NCBI GenBank assembly: GCA_013042835.1
Contig: JABDPJ010000137.1
Span: forward strand, 1 to 32,923
Length of the DNA stretch: 32,923 nucleotides
Reading direction: 5' to 3'
Source of the DNA: Lysobacterales bacterium
GTDB taxonomy: Bacteria; Pseudomonadota; Gammaproteobacteria; Xanthomonadales; SZUA-36
Each line of letters starts with the position of its first letter. The stretch's first letter is position 1. The position numbers and the translations under genes are program-made. The notes under the pieces were generated by a model. That model did not search any database. It was given only the letters and a program-made list of their open reading frames with translations, and was not told the DNA's origin. Positions 16,613 through 24,841 of this stretch are shown here, piece after piece.

Positions 16613-18052
16613 GTGAATTCTCCAACCCCGTTCCGTAAGACCAAGATCATAGCCACCGTGGGGCCTGCCTGCGATGATGTGCCGACCCTGACCCGGATGA
16701 TCGAAAGCGGCATGAACGTGGCTCGGCTAAACCTTTCCCACGGCAACTTTGCAGAGCATGCTGCGCGAGTGCAGCGAATCCGGGAAGCGGCGGACCGAAC
16801 CGGTAACCGCGTGGCTATAATGATCGATACACGTGGCATAGAAATTCGTACCGGTTCACTCATAAGCAGCTATGTCGATCTCAATCGTGGCATGGACTTC
16901 AGCCTCTGGACCGATGGCCGTCCCGGTGACGAAACCGGCGTATCGGTCTCCTACGCGGGTCTGCCTGCCGAAGTTTCCGCCGGCGATGTCATCCTGCTCG
17001 ATGATGGCGCCATTGAACTCAGGGTGGTATCCAGTAGCGCCAGTGACATCAGTTGCCGGGTCGTCCATGGCGGCATACTGGGTAAAACCAAGGGCGTTAA
17101 CCTGCCTGGAATCGCGCTCTCGATGACCGCTGTGGGTCCGGAAATACGCGCGGATTTTGTCCGGGAAGTTGAATTCGCCGCTGCCAATGACGTCGATTAC
17201 ATCGCCGCATCGTTCATCCAGAGCGGTGAAGACATTCAACGCATGCGTGAGATCCTGGCGGAATTGAAAATCGATACGCCGATCATCGCCAAGATAGAAA
17301 ACAAGACCGGCGTTGACAACATGGAAGACATCATCGCAGCCGCGGACGGCATGATGGTGGCCCGGGGGGACCTCGGGGTTGAACTGCCATTTGGCGAAGT
17401 GCCCGGAACCCAGAAAAAAATGATCCGCAACACCGTCATGGCCGGCAAGCCGGTCATTACGGCGACCCAGATGCTGGCGTCCATGGAGCGCAACCCGAGG
17501 CCGACGCGGGCTGAGGCCAGTGACGTGGCCAACGCGATCCTTGACGGCAGCTCCGCCATCATGCTCTCCGGTGAAACCGCGGCTGGCAAGTATCCGGTGG
17601 AGGCGGTGAGAGCCATGCACTCACTGGCGCTGACGACGGAATCCTGTCTGAATGAGTTTGGCTTTCTGCAGAAAATACCGTTTCATTCCACCAATGTGGT
17701 GACAGAAGCTATCAGCGGCGCAGCGACGGGCATGGCAAAAGACCTTGGCGCAGCGGCCATTATCAGCCTGAGCGAAACCGGATTCACCTCCAGGCTGATT
17801 TCCAAGCACCGCCCCGAGTGTCCTATTCTGACCATCACCAGCACGGAGAGCGTGGCGCGCCGGCTCGCGATGAACTGGGGTGTTACGGCGGTCCTGTATA
17901 CCGGTGAGCCGGGTGACCGGGCGAAAATTGAATTTGCAACGGAATGCGTTCAAAAACTTGGCTATGCACAACCTGGAGATGCTGTGATCGTAACCGCCGG
18001 ACACACCCAGCTGAGTGGTGGCACGGATATGATCCGAATCATAAATCTCTGA
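16613..18052 (+). CDS. pyk: Pyruvate kinase
   Basis: Converts phosphoenolpyruvate and ADP to pyruvate and ATP, the last step of glycolysis. Full length at 479 residues. Visible signatures are Thr-Val-Gly-Pro-Ala, Ala-Arg-Leu-Asn-Leu-Ser-His-Gly, the B-domain Lys-Thr-Lys-Gly-Val-Asn-Leu-Pro-Gly, and the active-site block Ile-Ile-Ala-Lys-Ile-Glu-Asn-Lys followed by Ala-Arg-Gly-Asp-Leu-Gly-Val-Glu. The metal ligand Glu is in Lys-Ile-Glu. GTG 16613 is preferred because AAGG lies 8 nt upstream; GTG 16604 would add three residues with no site. It is translated right after the thiamine-binding-type gene, an uncommon partner. The C-terminal allosteric domain is complete. Confidence 0.95.
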   Translation: MNSPTPFRKTKIIATVGPACDDVPTLTRMIESGMNVARLNLSHGNFAEHAARVQRIREAADRTGNRVAIMIDTRGIEIRTGSLISSYVDLNRGMDFSLWTDGRPGDETGVSVSYAGLPAEVSAGDVILLDDGAIELRVVSSSASDISCRVVHGGILGKTKGVNLPGIALSMTAVGPEIRADFVREVEFAAANDVDYIAASFIQSGEDIQRMREILAELKIDTPIIAKIENKTGVDNMEDIIAAADGMMVARGDLGVELPFGEVPGTQKKMIRNTVMAGKPVITATQMLASMERNPRPTRAEASDVANAILDGSSAIMLSGETAAGKYPVEAVRAMHSLALTTESCLNEFGFLQKIPFHSTNVVTEAISGAATGMAKDLGAAAIISLSETGFTSRLISKHRPECPILTITSTESVARRLAMNWGVTAVLYTGEPGDRAKIEFATECVQKLGYAQPGDAVIVTAGHTQLSGGTDMIRIINL

Positions 18053-18274
18053 ATATCAGTTAAATTCTGTAATTTTCTACCGTAGCCAGGCTGCCACGGC
18101 TGATGCACATCAGACACAGTTGCCCTGGGATTTGAAAAGCAGGGGAGTTCGGGTCATCAAAACGTTCCTGGCACCAGGTTACAGGATCAGACCACGACTG
18201 GTATTGAGCAGGAACCATCACCTGGACACCTTAGGTCCGTGCGTTGAGAGGATTCTCCGGGGCCGGTTACAAAA

Positions 18275-18339
18275 CCGGAACCAACATGCAACTACAAACT
18301 GGGGGGGGGATAGTTGCAGCTTAACGCGGTTGGTTCCGG
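18275..18339. repeat. Nested inverted repeats forming a long hairpin
   Basis: Outer arms CCGGAACCAAC (18275-18285) and GTTGGTTCCGG (18329-18339) are perfect 11-bp complements. Inside them GCAACTA (18288-18294) and TAGTTGC (18311-18317) are perfect 7-bp complements enclosing a loop with nine consecutive G. The structure could be a two-sided terminator between convergent genes or a small structured RNA. No U-run follows, so a classic intrinsic terminator is not supported. Confidence 0.7.
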
Positions 18340-18352
18340 GCATTTTCAACGC

Positions 18353-18369
18353 CTCATTAAATTAATGAG
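18353..18369. repeat. Perfect 17-bp palindrome CTCATTAAATTAATGAG
   Basis: Two 8-bp arms surround a central A in the gap after the longer hairpin. It resembles a dimeric regulator site or an AT-rich hairpin; no factor is assigned. Confidence 0.5.
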
Positions 18370-18513
18370 TAATTGCAAGATGCGGTCATGATTGTTACAC
18401 AGATACCGCCCGGCGCATGCTGTGAAAAGTGACAGTATCGTTGCCGGGCGTTCACGTGTCGGGTTGCCAAGTGCTATCCGGACCGGTTTCAGTCCTGGAA
18501 CTGTTGGCGCTGA

Positions 18514-19149
18514 TCAGGATAAAAAACCGTGCTTGATTGCGTACTGGATCAACTCTGAATTGTTCTTGATGTTGAGGTCTTCCATGATCTGGTATTTATG
18601 AAAAGCCACGGTCCTGGGCGTTATGTTCAAGTCGGCCGCCACCTCCTTCATGGTTTTGCCTTCGGCCAGTAGCTGCAGGACCTCGCGCTGGCGAAGTGTC
18701 AGGCTGCCATGAACTTTCTGGGTGGAGGGGTCTCGGACGAAGGCGTCCGTCAGGCTCTGATCGATCTTGGGCGAAACGTAGTGCCTGGAACCCAGCACCG
18801 CTTCAATGGCCTGAAACAGTTCGGCAGATGCCGAACTCTTCAGGAGATAACCGTCGGCACCGATCCTGAGGGCCTCTTTTACCATTTCCGGATCTTCGTT
18901 CACGGTCAGAAATATGAGCTTGATGTCAGGTAGCCTCTTCTTAAGTTTCTCGCCGGCCTCGAAGCCATTCAGATTGGGCATGGCAATGTCCATGAGCACT
19001 ACGTCGGGCATTAATTTTGACACCTGGGTCAGCATCAGGCGACCGTCAGTCGCGGTACCAACCACTTCATACTTTGGCTCGAGCAGGTTGCTGAAGGCTT
19101 CCAGCAGCAACGAGTGATCATCAGCAAGAAAGATGCGGGTTCGCATCAT
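18514..19149 (-). CDS. NarL/FixJ-family response regulator
   Basis: Receiver domain followed by a LuxR-type helix-turn-helix, 211 residues from the chosen ATG. The acidic pocket Ala-Asp-Asp-His and phosphoacceptor Asp in Val-Val-Leu-Met-Asp-Ile-Ala-Met-Pro are present, with Thr and Lys in Phe-Leu-Thr-Val and Leu-Leu-Lys-Ser. The output domain has Leu-Thr-x-Arg-Gln-Arg-Glu-Val-Leu and a recognition helix Ile-Thr-Pro-Arg-Thr-Val. Two adjacent ATGs (19149, 19146) follow AGGGA; the frame extends to 19176 without a site. No sensor kinase is adjacent. It is divergent from a receiver-Hpt protein across about 140-170 bp, suggesting shared regulation or signalling. Target genes unknown. Confidence 0.92.
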   Translation of the reverse strand: MMRTRIFLADDHSLLLEAFSNLLEPKYEVVGTATDGRLMLTQVSKLMPDVVLMDIAMPNLNGFEAGEKLKKRLPDIKLIFLTVNEDPEMVKEALRIGADGYLLKSSASAELFQAIEAVLGSRHYVSPKIDQSLTDAFVRDPSTQKVHGSLTLRQREVLQLLAEGKTMKEVAADLNITPRTVAFHKYQIMEDLNIKNNSELIQYAIKHGFLS

Positions 19150-19289
19150 GTACAATCCCTGTATTCCCCAAATCAAAATACACTATGCCATTTTGTGCCA
19201 ATTTCTGCACTATTAATTATCGAGGCTGGTGAGCGCCAGGCAGGCCTGCTAAATTAGAGGCTCCGGGCCCTTGATTTTTTCAATTTCAG

Positions 19290-20063
19290 ATGGCCCACGA
19301 TCATTTACAGGAAACTCCAGTGACGATATCCAGCGATGCCAAAGACCTGACCGAAACCTTTATCCTGGTGGCTGATGATGATCCCATCGCGCAAATGGTT
19401 ACCACCAATATACTCGAGAGCGCGGGTTACAGGACGGATTCTGCGAAGGACGGCCGGGAAGCAGTTGAGGCGTTAGAATTAAAGGACTATGACCTGGTGC
19501 TGATGGATTGCCTGATGCCGAATATGGATGGGTTTGAAGCCACCCACATCATAAGAAACTCAGGGTCCGACTTGATCAATTCAAAGGTTCCGGTCATCGC
19601 GCTCACCGGGCTTGAAGCAAAAGATGAACGCACCCGCTGTCTGAATGCGGGTATGGATCACCTGTTGAGCAAACCGGTAACCCCGGACAAGTTGATTACC
19701 GTTGTAGCACAGGCCCTGGGGCAGCCCAAACCGGTACTGCCAACTGCGCAGCAGGATGATTCGGACGCAGGTTCGGGTCTCGACGATGACTTCCTGGGTT
19801 CAATTATTGAAAAATTTTTGGCGGAGGTACCTGGGGTTGTCGATGAATTGCAACAGGCTGTTGCCAGTGAAGACGTGATCAAACTTCGCAACATCGGACA
19901 CCGGATGCGGGGTATAAGCAACATACTCGAGGTATCGAGCCTGTCAGCACGGTCGCGGGAATTGGAGCAGGCGGGGGATTCCGAGAATATGGAGCTTGCT
20001 GGCGAACTCGCCGCAAAGCTCATTGAAGATCTGCGCAAGCTGGAAGCAGCTTTGTCAGCGTAA
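19290..20063 (+). CDS. Receiver-Hpt phosphorelay protein
   Basis: 257 residues. Receiver domain (residues ~25-145) with Val-Ala-Asp-Asp-Asp, phosphoacceptor Asp in Leu-Val-Leu-Met-Asp-Cys-Leu-Met-Pro, conserved Thr in Ala-Leu-Thr-Gly and Lys in Ser-Lys-Pro-Val. An acidic linker follows, then a C-terminal histidine phosphotransfer-like helix bundle with a candidate His in Gly-His-Arg-Met-Arg-Gly-Ile-Ser-Asn (the usual form is His-x-Leu-Lys-Gly). There is no DNA-binding domain and no kinase nearby, so it probably shuttles phosphoryl groups to another regulator, possibly the divergent NarL-type one. GTG 19320 has an AGGA site 7 nt upstream and may be the true start; ATG 19290 lacks one. Confidence 0.88.
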   Translation: MAHDHLQETPVTISSDAKDLTETFILVADDDPIAQMVTTNILESAGYRTDSAKDGREAVEALELKDYDLVLMDCLMPNMDGFEATHIIRNSGSDLINSKVPVIALTGLEAKDERTRCLNAGMDHLLSKPVTPDKLITVVAQALGQPKPVLPTAQQDDSDAGSGLDDDFLGSIIEKFLAEVPGVVDELQQAVASEDVIKLRNIGHRMRGISNILEVSSLSARSRELEQAGDSENMELAGELAAKLIEDLRKLEAALSA

Positions 20064-20065
20064 GC

Positions 20066-20090
20066 GGGCCGGCCCGGTTGACCCGGGTTT
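20066..20090. terminator. Possible bidirectional terminator
   Basis: In the 30-bp convergent gap, CCCGG (20073-20077) and CCGGG (20083-20087) pair around TTGAC and are followed by TTT; GGGCCGGCCC overlaps upstream. The U-tract is short, so strength is doubtful. Confidence 0.3.
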
Positions 20091-20093
20091 GCT

Positions 20094-20765
20094 TCACTCC
20101 CTGTTGATGTAGCGTCTTGCCTGTTTCACCAGGAATCTTGCTATAAATGGAAAAGTGGCGAGCAGGGTCAGGGCAAGGATCAGGCCGGGAGTAAAAATAG
20201 CTGAAACACTGAACCTGTCTATATCCCCCAGTTCGCTGCCGGTATAGGCCAGGATAAAGACCACGGGCACCATGCCGGTCAGGGTCGCCAGCATGAATAC
20301 GGATACCCGCATGCTTGTAAGGCCGATGACAAGGTTGAGTAGCCAGAACGGAATCACCGGAATCATTCTCAGGCCAAACAGGAAAAACGCGCCCTCGTTT
20401 TCAAGGCCTTTGTTAACCACGGCAAGCTGCCCCGTGAATCGCCTTTTGATTAAATCGCGCAGCAGGTAGCGGGTGCTGAGCAGTGCAACTGTTCCGCCCA
20501 GCGTCGAGGCAAGCAGCGAGACGACAAGGCCGGTCAGCGCACCAAAAACGATGCCACTGGCCAGCGACAGGGCACCGGTGACGGGCAGGGAGCAAGCCGT
20601 CGCGACGAGGAAGACCACAAAGAACACTCCCAGGGTTGCCAGCGGTGAGTGTTCGAAAAGGTCCTGGTACAGCTGAATACTCAGGTATTTTTCACCTCCA
20701 CCGATAAAATAGAGCAGGACCACGGCTGCAATGAACAGGGCCAGTGCGAGTTTCTTGACCGGCAT
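20094..20765 (-). CDS. TVP38/TMEM64-family (DedA-like) inner membrane protein
   Basis: 223 residues with several membrane helices. The central segment (Ala-Thr-Ala-Cys-Ser-Leu-Pro-Val-Thr-Gly, then a glycine-rich hairpin and Phe-Phe-Leu-Phe-Gly-Leu-Arg-Met-Ile-Pro-Val-Ile-Pro-Phe) matches the VTT/SNARE-associated domain with its re-entrant helix and conserved Arg and Pro. Relatives act in lipid scrambling or membrane homeostasis in bacteria and eukaryotes; the exact substrate is unknown. An AGG site lies about 7 nt before the ATG. It is on the same strand as the M14 gene upstream, 41 bp away, and convergent with the receiver-Hpt gene. Confidence 0.9.
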   Translation of the reverse strand: MPVKKLALALFIAAVVLLYFIGGGEKYLSIQLYQDLFEHSPLATLGVFFVVFLVATACSLPVTGALSLASGIVFGALTGLVVSLLASTLGGTVALLSTRYLLRDLIKRRFTGQLAVVNKGLENEGAFFLFGLRMIPVIPFWLLNLVIGLTSMRVSVFMLATLTGMVPVVFILAYTGSELGDIDRFSVSAIFTPGLILALTLLATFPFIARFLVKQARRYINRE

Positions 20766-20806
20766 CGGTTAACCTAAAATGCTGCCATGGTGTCCACTCC
20801 GGACAT

Positions 20807-23539
20807 TCAGCGCACCGGGCGCGCGTGGGCCGATCCGCGCATGATCGCATTCATGAAAATGGTGTTCAGGCCGTCAAGATAAGCCCTCACATTGGGGTCC
20901 TGGGTAAACCCGATCACGTAACCCCGGCCACTTCGCTGAGCGACGACGAAAGGCTTAAAAGCCAGTTGCTTGCGATTTTGTTCCCAGATGTAGCCGCTGT
21001 TGAGAAGTTCATCTGCCGCGCTGAATACCGCGACATTGACGCCCTTATCCATTTTGATGGGCGTGTAAATATCTGAACCCCTGACCAGCACGTTTAGTCG
21101 AGGGGCGACACCCGCACCGAGCCAGTGGTCCGGGTCGACACTGGCCTGGGCCAGCACGCCGGCGACAGAATCAGGGTTGTCTTTCACTGGAGTTATAGCC
21201 TGCTCATAGTCCTCAGCGCTGGTCAGGTATTGACCCTCGACAGTAGCGTCCTGTGGCTTGTCGCTGTTCTTCTTGCCGTTCCCAGCGGGAGACTCACTGT
21301 TGTTATCCGCTTCAATCACGGCATTCTCCCTGCGAATGGAAAGCAGGTCGATGTCAGGATCGGTAAGGTAGCGATTGGCGTTGCCGATGGCGATCAGGAC
21401 TCCGCCTTTACTGACCCAGTCCTTCAGGTTTTCCGCTCCTTTCTTGCCCAGCACGTCGGCATAGCCGGGCCCCCACCCGGTAGCAGGCAGAATCAGAACC
21501 TGGTAGCGACTCAGGTCCACGCGTCCAAGACGGTCGCCGCGGATAGCCGTTACGGGGTAATCGAATTGCCGTTCGATGACAAAACGGGTGTTACCGGCGC
21601 TGTATGAAGAGGTTGGCTCATCCCAGGCAATGGCCACTTTAGGCGGGTTGAACCTGACCACGTTTTCACTACCGAAATTTGGCCCATCGCTGACCCAGCT
21701 ATTGTCGACGGATACCACGTTGGCTCCGGTCATCGTAGAAATTTCAGTGACGATATCCCGCAGGTCGCCAGGATTGTCCGCGGTATCGATGATTAGCGTT
21801 CCGGCGGGGTAGCGCTGGCCCGCATGGGTGAAAGCCTTGTCTGAACTCTTGGTGTCGAGACCCTGTCGCAAAGCATGACTCAAGAAGCGAACGGCCGGCG
21901 CGGTTCCCCACGGAACGAGGTAGGCGACCGAACCGGCGCCTTCCGAAACGCTTCCTGCCTGTGCCAGGTCCGGTCCCACCGGGGTGGATTCAACTTTAAC
22001 CGTCCGGTTGCAGCGGTCGGCGCGGATGTTCATCATCTTTGGCAGCGACCACCCGGTGACATCGTAAATCTGGTCACGCATGTTTTTGGCGCGCCGGCGC
22101 TCCTGTTCGGCGATAAAATCATCATCCATTGGCACATCGGCATCCATCAGTGTGCGGATAAAGCGCTTGGCTGGCTGCGCCAGGTCGATGACATAGCTGC
22201 CGGCCGGATAGGAATTGCCACAGGCGGTGAATGAGCTGCCGGCACGTCCCACTTCGACTCCCTGGACTGTCAACAGACCAGCCAGTTTGGCAGCGCCTGC
22301 CTGGTCTGCCTGGGTGGGTAGTATGTAGGCACGGACGTTTTCACTTTTCCCTTCTTCAATGGCGCTTTCCTGGTAATTATAGAATTCGCCAAGAAACTTT
22401 TCCCGGTTCGCAGCGGTGGTCTCCGCTGTCGCCAGCGAAGTGACGAAGTGGTTGCGAATGGTGTAGGCAAAGGTCAGTTCATTGCCGTCGTACTGGCGCA
22501 CCACGAGTCCCCGTGCCGACGCCTGCTCATATGTCATTGCGATGCTGCCGAAGTAGGATGGCCAGCTGGCGCCGTAGCCCGGGTAAAACGCGTCAAATAC
22601 CTCCCGCGTGTAATAGTCCAGGCCGAATGTATCAAACCAGCGGGCGTTGTTTTTACCGAACAACGCGAGGCTTGCGCGTTGGTCAGCTGCCAGGTGGGGG
22701 TTGTATGGAACGGCCTCGGGCGCGAAATAATAAGTGCTGTCGGAGCCCATCTCGTGGGCGTCCACGAAAGCCACGGGAAACCACTCACGCAGAATCCTGA
22801 CGCGTCCCCGGGTTTCCGGTTGGGTCATCATGAACCAGTCGCGATTCAGGTCGAAAAGGTAATGGTTGGTGCGGCCGCCTGGCCAGGGTTCATCGTGCTC
22901 AGCGGAAATCCTGTCAGCATCGGGCAGCAAGCCTTCGGCAGTTTCAAAGTGGTGAATGAAGCGGTCACGCCCGTCGGGATTCTGCATCGGGTCGATGACC
23001 ACCACCGTATCACGCATGATGTTCGCGACGCGCTCATCGCCACGAGAGGCCAGCAGGTGGTAGGCGGTGAGCATGGCCGCTTCCGTGGACGATATCTCAT
23101 TGCCATGAACACCGTAGGACAGCCAGGTCACGGCCGGCTGGGTTTTGATAATTTCGCGCGCCTCGGCGGGTGAGGTTCGGCGAGGGTCTGCAAGCCGTTG
23201 CATGCCCGACTTGATGACCTCGATGTTAGCGAGGTTTTCAGCTGATGTCACCACGGCGTAAATGAGTTCCCGGCCTTCCCAGCTGCTCGCATAGGGTTTG
23301 ACTGAAAGTCGCTCGGGTGCAGCCTTGGCGAGCGCTTCAAAATAGCGGACGGCGTCGCCGTGCCAGGTGATCCGTTCACCGGGGTTGTATCCCAGCACAT
23401 CTTCAAATGTGGGAATGGCCGGGTCGTAATCTGCATTCGGCCAGAAAACAAAGTCATCCCCGGCGTGTGCGTGGACTGAAAAAAAAGCGATTAGCAGAAC
23501 AACGGCTGTCAGGGCTTTGCGTCGCAGGTCGGGTTTCAT
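20807..23539 (-). CDS. Secreted M14-family zinc carboxypeptidase-like protein
   Basis: 910 residues. A signal peptide (basic Lys-Pro-Asp-Leu-Arg-Arg-Lys, hydrophobic core, Ala-His-Ala) follows ATG 23539, which has GGAG six bases upstream; the frame stays open to 23584. The M14 zinc ligands are His145 and Glu148 (His-Gly-Asn-Glu) and His262 (Asp-Ala-His-Glu-Met-Gly). Asn-Pro-Asp-Gly-Arg-Asp and Asn-Arg-Asp-Trp segments match the substrate-binding region. After residue ~600 comes a region resembling a class I glutamine amidotransferase-like fold (Leu-Ile-Leu-Pro-Ala-Thr-Gly, Trp-Val-Ser-Lys-Gly-Gly-Val-Leu-Ile-Ala). It is likely exported and trims peptides. Confidence 0.9.
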   Translation of the reverse strand: MKPDLRRKALTAVVLLIAFFSVHAHAGDDFVFWPNADYDPAIPTFEDVLGYNPGERITWHGDAVRYFEALAKAAPERLSVKPYASSWEGRELIYAVVTSAENLANIEVIKSGMQRLADPRRTSPAEAREIIKTQPAVTWLSYGVHGNEISSTEAAMLTAYHLLASRGDERVANIMRDTVVVIDPMQNPDGRDRFIHHFETAEGLLPDADRISAEHDEPWPGGRTNHYLFDLNRDWFMMTQPETRGRVRILREWFPVAFVDAHEMGSDSTYYFAPEAVPYNPHLAADQRASLALFGKNNARWFDTFGLDYYTREVFDAFYPGYGASWPSYFGSIAMTYEQASARGLVVRQYDGNELTFAYTIRNHFVTSLATAETTAANREKFLGEFYNYQESAIEEGKSENVRAYILPTQADQAGAAKLAGLLTVQGVEVGRAGSSFTACGNSYPAGSYVIDLAQPAKRFIRTLMDADVPMDDDFIAEQERRRAKNMRDQIYDVTGWSLPKMMNIRADRCNRTVKVESTPVGPDLAQAGSVSEGAGSVAYLVPWGTAPAVRFLSHALRQGLDTKSSDKAFTHAGQRYPAGTLIIDTADNPGDLRDIVTEISTMTGANVVSVDNSWVSDGPNFGSENVVRFNPPKVAIAWDEPTSSYSAGNTRFVIERQFDYPVTAIRGDRLGRVDLSRYQVLILPATGWGPGYADVLGKKGAENLKDWVSKGGVLIAIGNANRYLTDPDIDLLSIRRENAVIEADNNSESPAGNGKKNSDKPQDATVEGQYLTSAEDYEQAITPVKDNPDSVAGVLAQASVDPDHWLGAGVAPRLNVLVRGSDIYTPIKMDKGVNVAVFSAADELLNSGYIWEQNRKQLAFKPFVVAQRSGRGYVIGFTQDPNVRAYLDGLNTIFMNAIMRGSAHARPVR

Positions 23540-23584
23540 GGGTTCTCCAGTTAATGATGATTTGCGTGCGCCAGGGAACCTCAT

Positions 23585-23842
23585 TGACCGATTTTATCGG
23601 TACCGTTTCACGGCAACAACAGCGGGTTTCCTGGGGGTGTTTATCACCGCATCACAACGCGTGAGGGTAACATGATGGCAAGCTGTTTTCCTTTAGTTTC
23701 AAGTTGCCGGCTGTGCCCGATGACCGTCCTCCGGTCGAGGCTCACCCGGGAATAAATTATCAACACTGCTATCGCATGTTGCAGTTGCCGGTCGTAAAAT
23801 TGAACCCGGTGAATGTGGGCCGGATTTTGAATCCGGTAATGA
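23585..23842. other. Gap between M14 gene and flavoprotein remnant
   Basis: About 260 bp upstream of the M14 gene and ahead of the SQR-like relic. No gene, tRNA or strong repeat is visible. It may be decayed sequence of the missing 5' half of the relic, but no flavoprotein motif is readable in any frame. Confidence 0.5.
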
Positions 23843-24181
23843 GCGGCATGTAACCCGGCTCTTGACCCCAAAGCGGTGGAGGGCATGCTCGCCGAGATGG
23901 CCAGGCGCGATATCGTTACCCACCTTGGTCACAAGATGAAGGCTTTCGAGGCCAACAAGGTGATAACCGAGGGTGGTGAATTCGAAGCAGACCTGATCAT
24001 GTTCATGCCCGGGATGACGGGCAACCTGTGGTTCGATAATTCGGATTTGCCGCGTTCGGCCGGCGGGCTCATCAAAGCCAATGACCGCTGCCAGGTAGAG
24101 GCGATGGACAAGGTTTATGTCGCCGGAGATTCCGGTAGCTATCCCGGGCCGGAGTGGATGTATTTGCGAAAATACCGTTGA
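23843..24181 (+). pseudogene. Remnant of a sulfide:quinone oxidoreductase-like flavoprotein
   Basis: About 110 codons are open, starting just after an in-frame TGA, with no proper start or ribosome site. The translation has the features of the FAD-dependent SQR/FCSD-type fold late in the protein: Asp-Leu-Ile-Met-Phe-Met-Pro-Gly-Met-Thr-Gly, then Asp-Leu-Pro-Arg-Ser-Ala-Gly-Gly, then Val-Tyr-Val-Ala-Gly-Asp-Ser-Gly (the second FAD-binding motif), then Pro-Gly-Pro-Glu-Trp-Met. Homology stops there: the frame changes to unrelated residues and a stop, and the FAD-binding N-terminal Gly-x-Gly-x2-Gly part and the C-terminus are absent. The best reading is a truncated relic. A short functional peptide is unlikely. 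Confidence 0.72.
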
Positions 24182-24241
24182 GGGGGCATACGGGGGTCAG
24201 GAATATCTGAGGTATGCCGACCGGCCCAGGCATTGCGGACT

Positions 24242-24655
24242 TCATTCCAGGGGCTTACTGCGCAGCTTCTTCAACTCGCTGCGTTTTCTCTTCGTGTCCA
24301 TGCGGCGTTTTCGGGCAGCCCGGCCGGGCCGTGTAGGGATCCTTTTGCGTGGTGCACGGAGCGCAGATTGAATAAGCTCCACCAGTCTTGACAGCGCCTC
24401 GGTGCGATTTTTTTCTTGCGTTCGAAAATTTTGCGCCTTGATGATTACCACGCCATCGGCCGTGATGCGCTGGTCCTGTTTCTGCCGCAAGCGTTGTTTG
24501 ACAGACTCGGGAAGGGACGACGCCCGAATGTCAAAGCGCAGGTGGATCGCGGAAGACACTTTGTTGACATTCTGGCCACCCGCACCCTGCGCGCGTATCG
24601 CCGTAATCTCAATCTCATCGTCCGCCAGGCTGACGTTTTTGCTGATTTCGAGCAT
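24242..24655 (-). CDS. arfB: Alternative ribosome-rescue factor B (peptidyl-tRNA hydrolase)
   Basis: 137 residues from the ATG at 24655, the usual length of ArfB/YaeJ (about 140). It releases peptides from ribosomes stalled without a stop codon. The catalytic Gly-Gly-Gln lies in Gly-Ala-Gly-Gly-Gln-Asn-Val-Asn-Lys, preceded by the class I release factor-like Ile-Glu-Ile-Thr-Ala-Ile-Arg. The highly basic C-terminal tail (many Arg and Lys, residues ~100-137) fits insertion into the empty mRNA channel. The frame is open back to 24841, but that extension has no domain character and contains hairpin-like GC-rich DNA. The ribosome site is weak. It follows the hox operon on the same strand. Confidence 0.92.
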   Translation of the reverse strand: MLEISKNVSLADDEIEITAIRAQGAGGQNVNKVSSAIHLRFDIRASSLPESVKQRLRQKQDQRITADGVVIIKAQNFRTQEKNRTEALSRLVELIQSALRAPRKRIPTRPGRAARKRRMDTKRKRSELKKLRSKPLE

Positions 24656-24841
24656 AAGCCATTGTAGAGCATAAACCAGGCGGGCAGGGCGCCTGCGGCG
24701 CCGGAATTCCGATTCCAGTTGGCCCCCGGAGTTGCCCGCGTCGCCCGGACCGGGGCCCGCGGAATTCAATTGGCTCGGGGAGTTGCAGTAAATTGGCGGA
24801 GGAAACCGGGTAAATCGCTGCTGCAGGTTGAATGTATTCAA

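Larger units (their letters stand above)
18053..18513. other. Non-coding convergent gap between pyk and the NarL-type regulator
   Basis: About 460 bp with no supported gene; the open frame at 18120-18365 has no ribosome site and no recognisable domain. It holds nested inverted repeats (18275-18339), a small CCGGTT...AACCGG hairpin (18263-18278), a run of nine G (18301-18309) and the palindrome CTCATTAAATTAATGAG (18353-18369). Confidence 0.7.

Noticed and set aside
16856-17620. 254-residue open frame antisense to pyruvate kinase
   Set aside because: Shadow frame of a highly conserved gene; His- and Gly-rich with no domain.
18120-18365. Possible 81-residue gene downstream of pyk
   Set aside because: No ribosome site or domain, and it spans the inverted repeats and a nine-G run.
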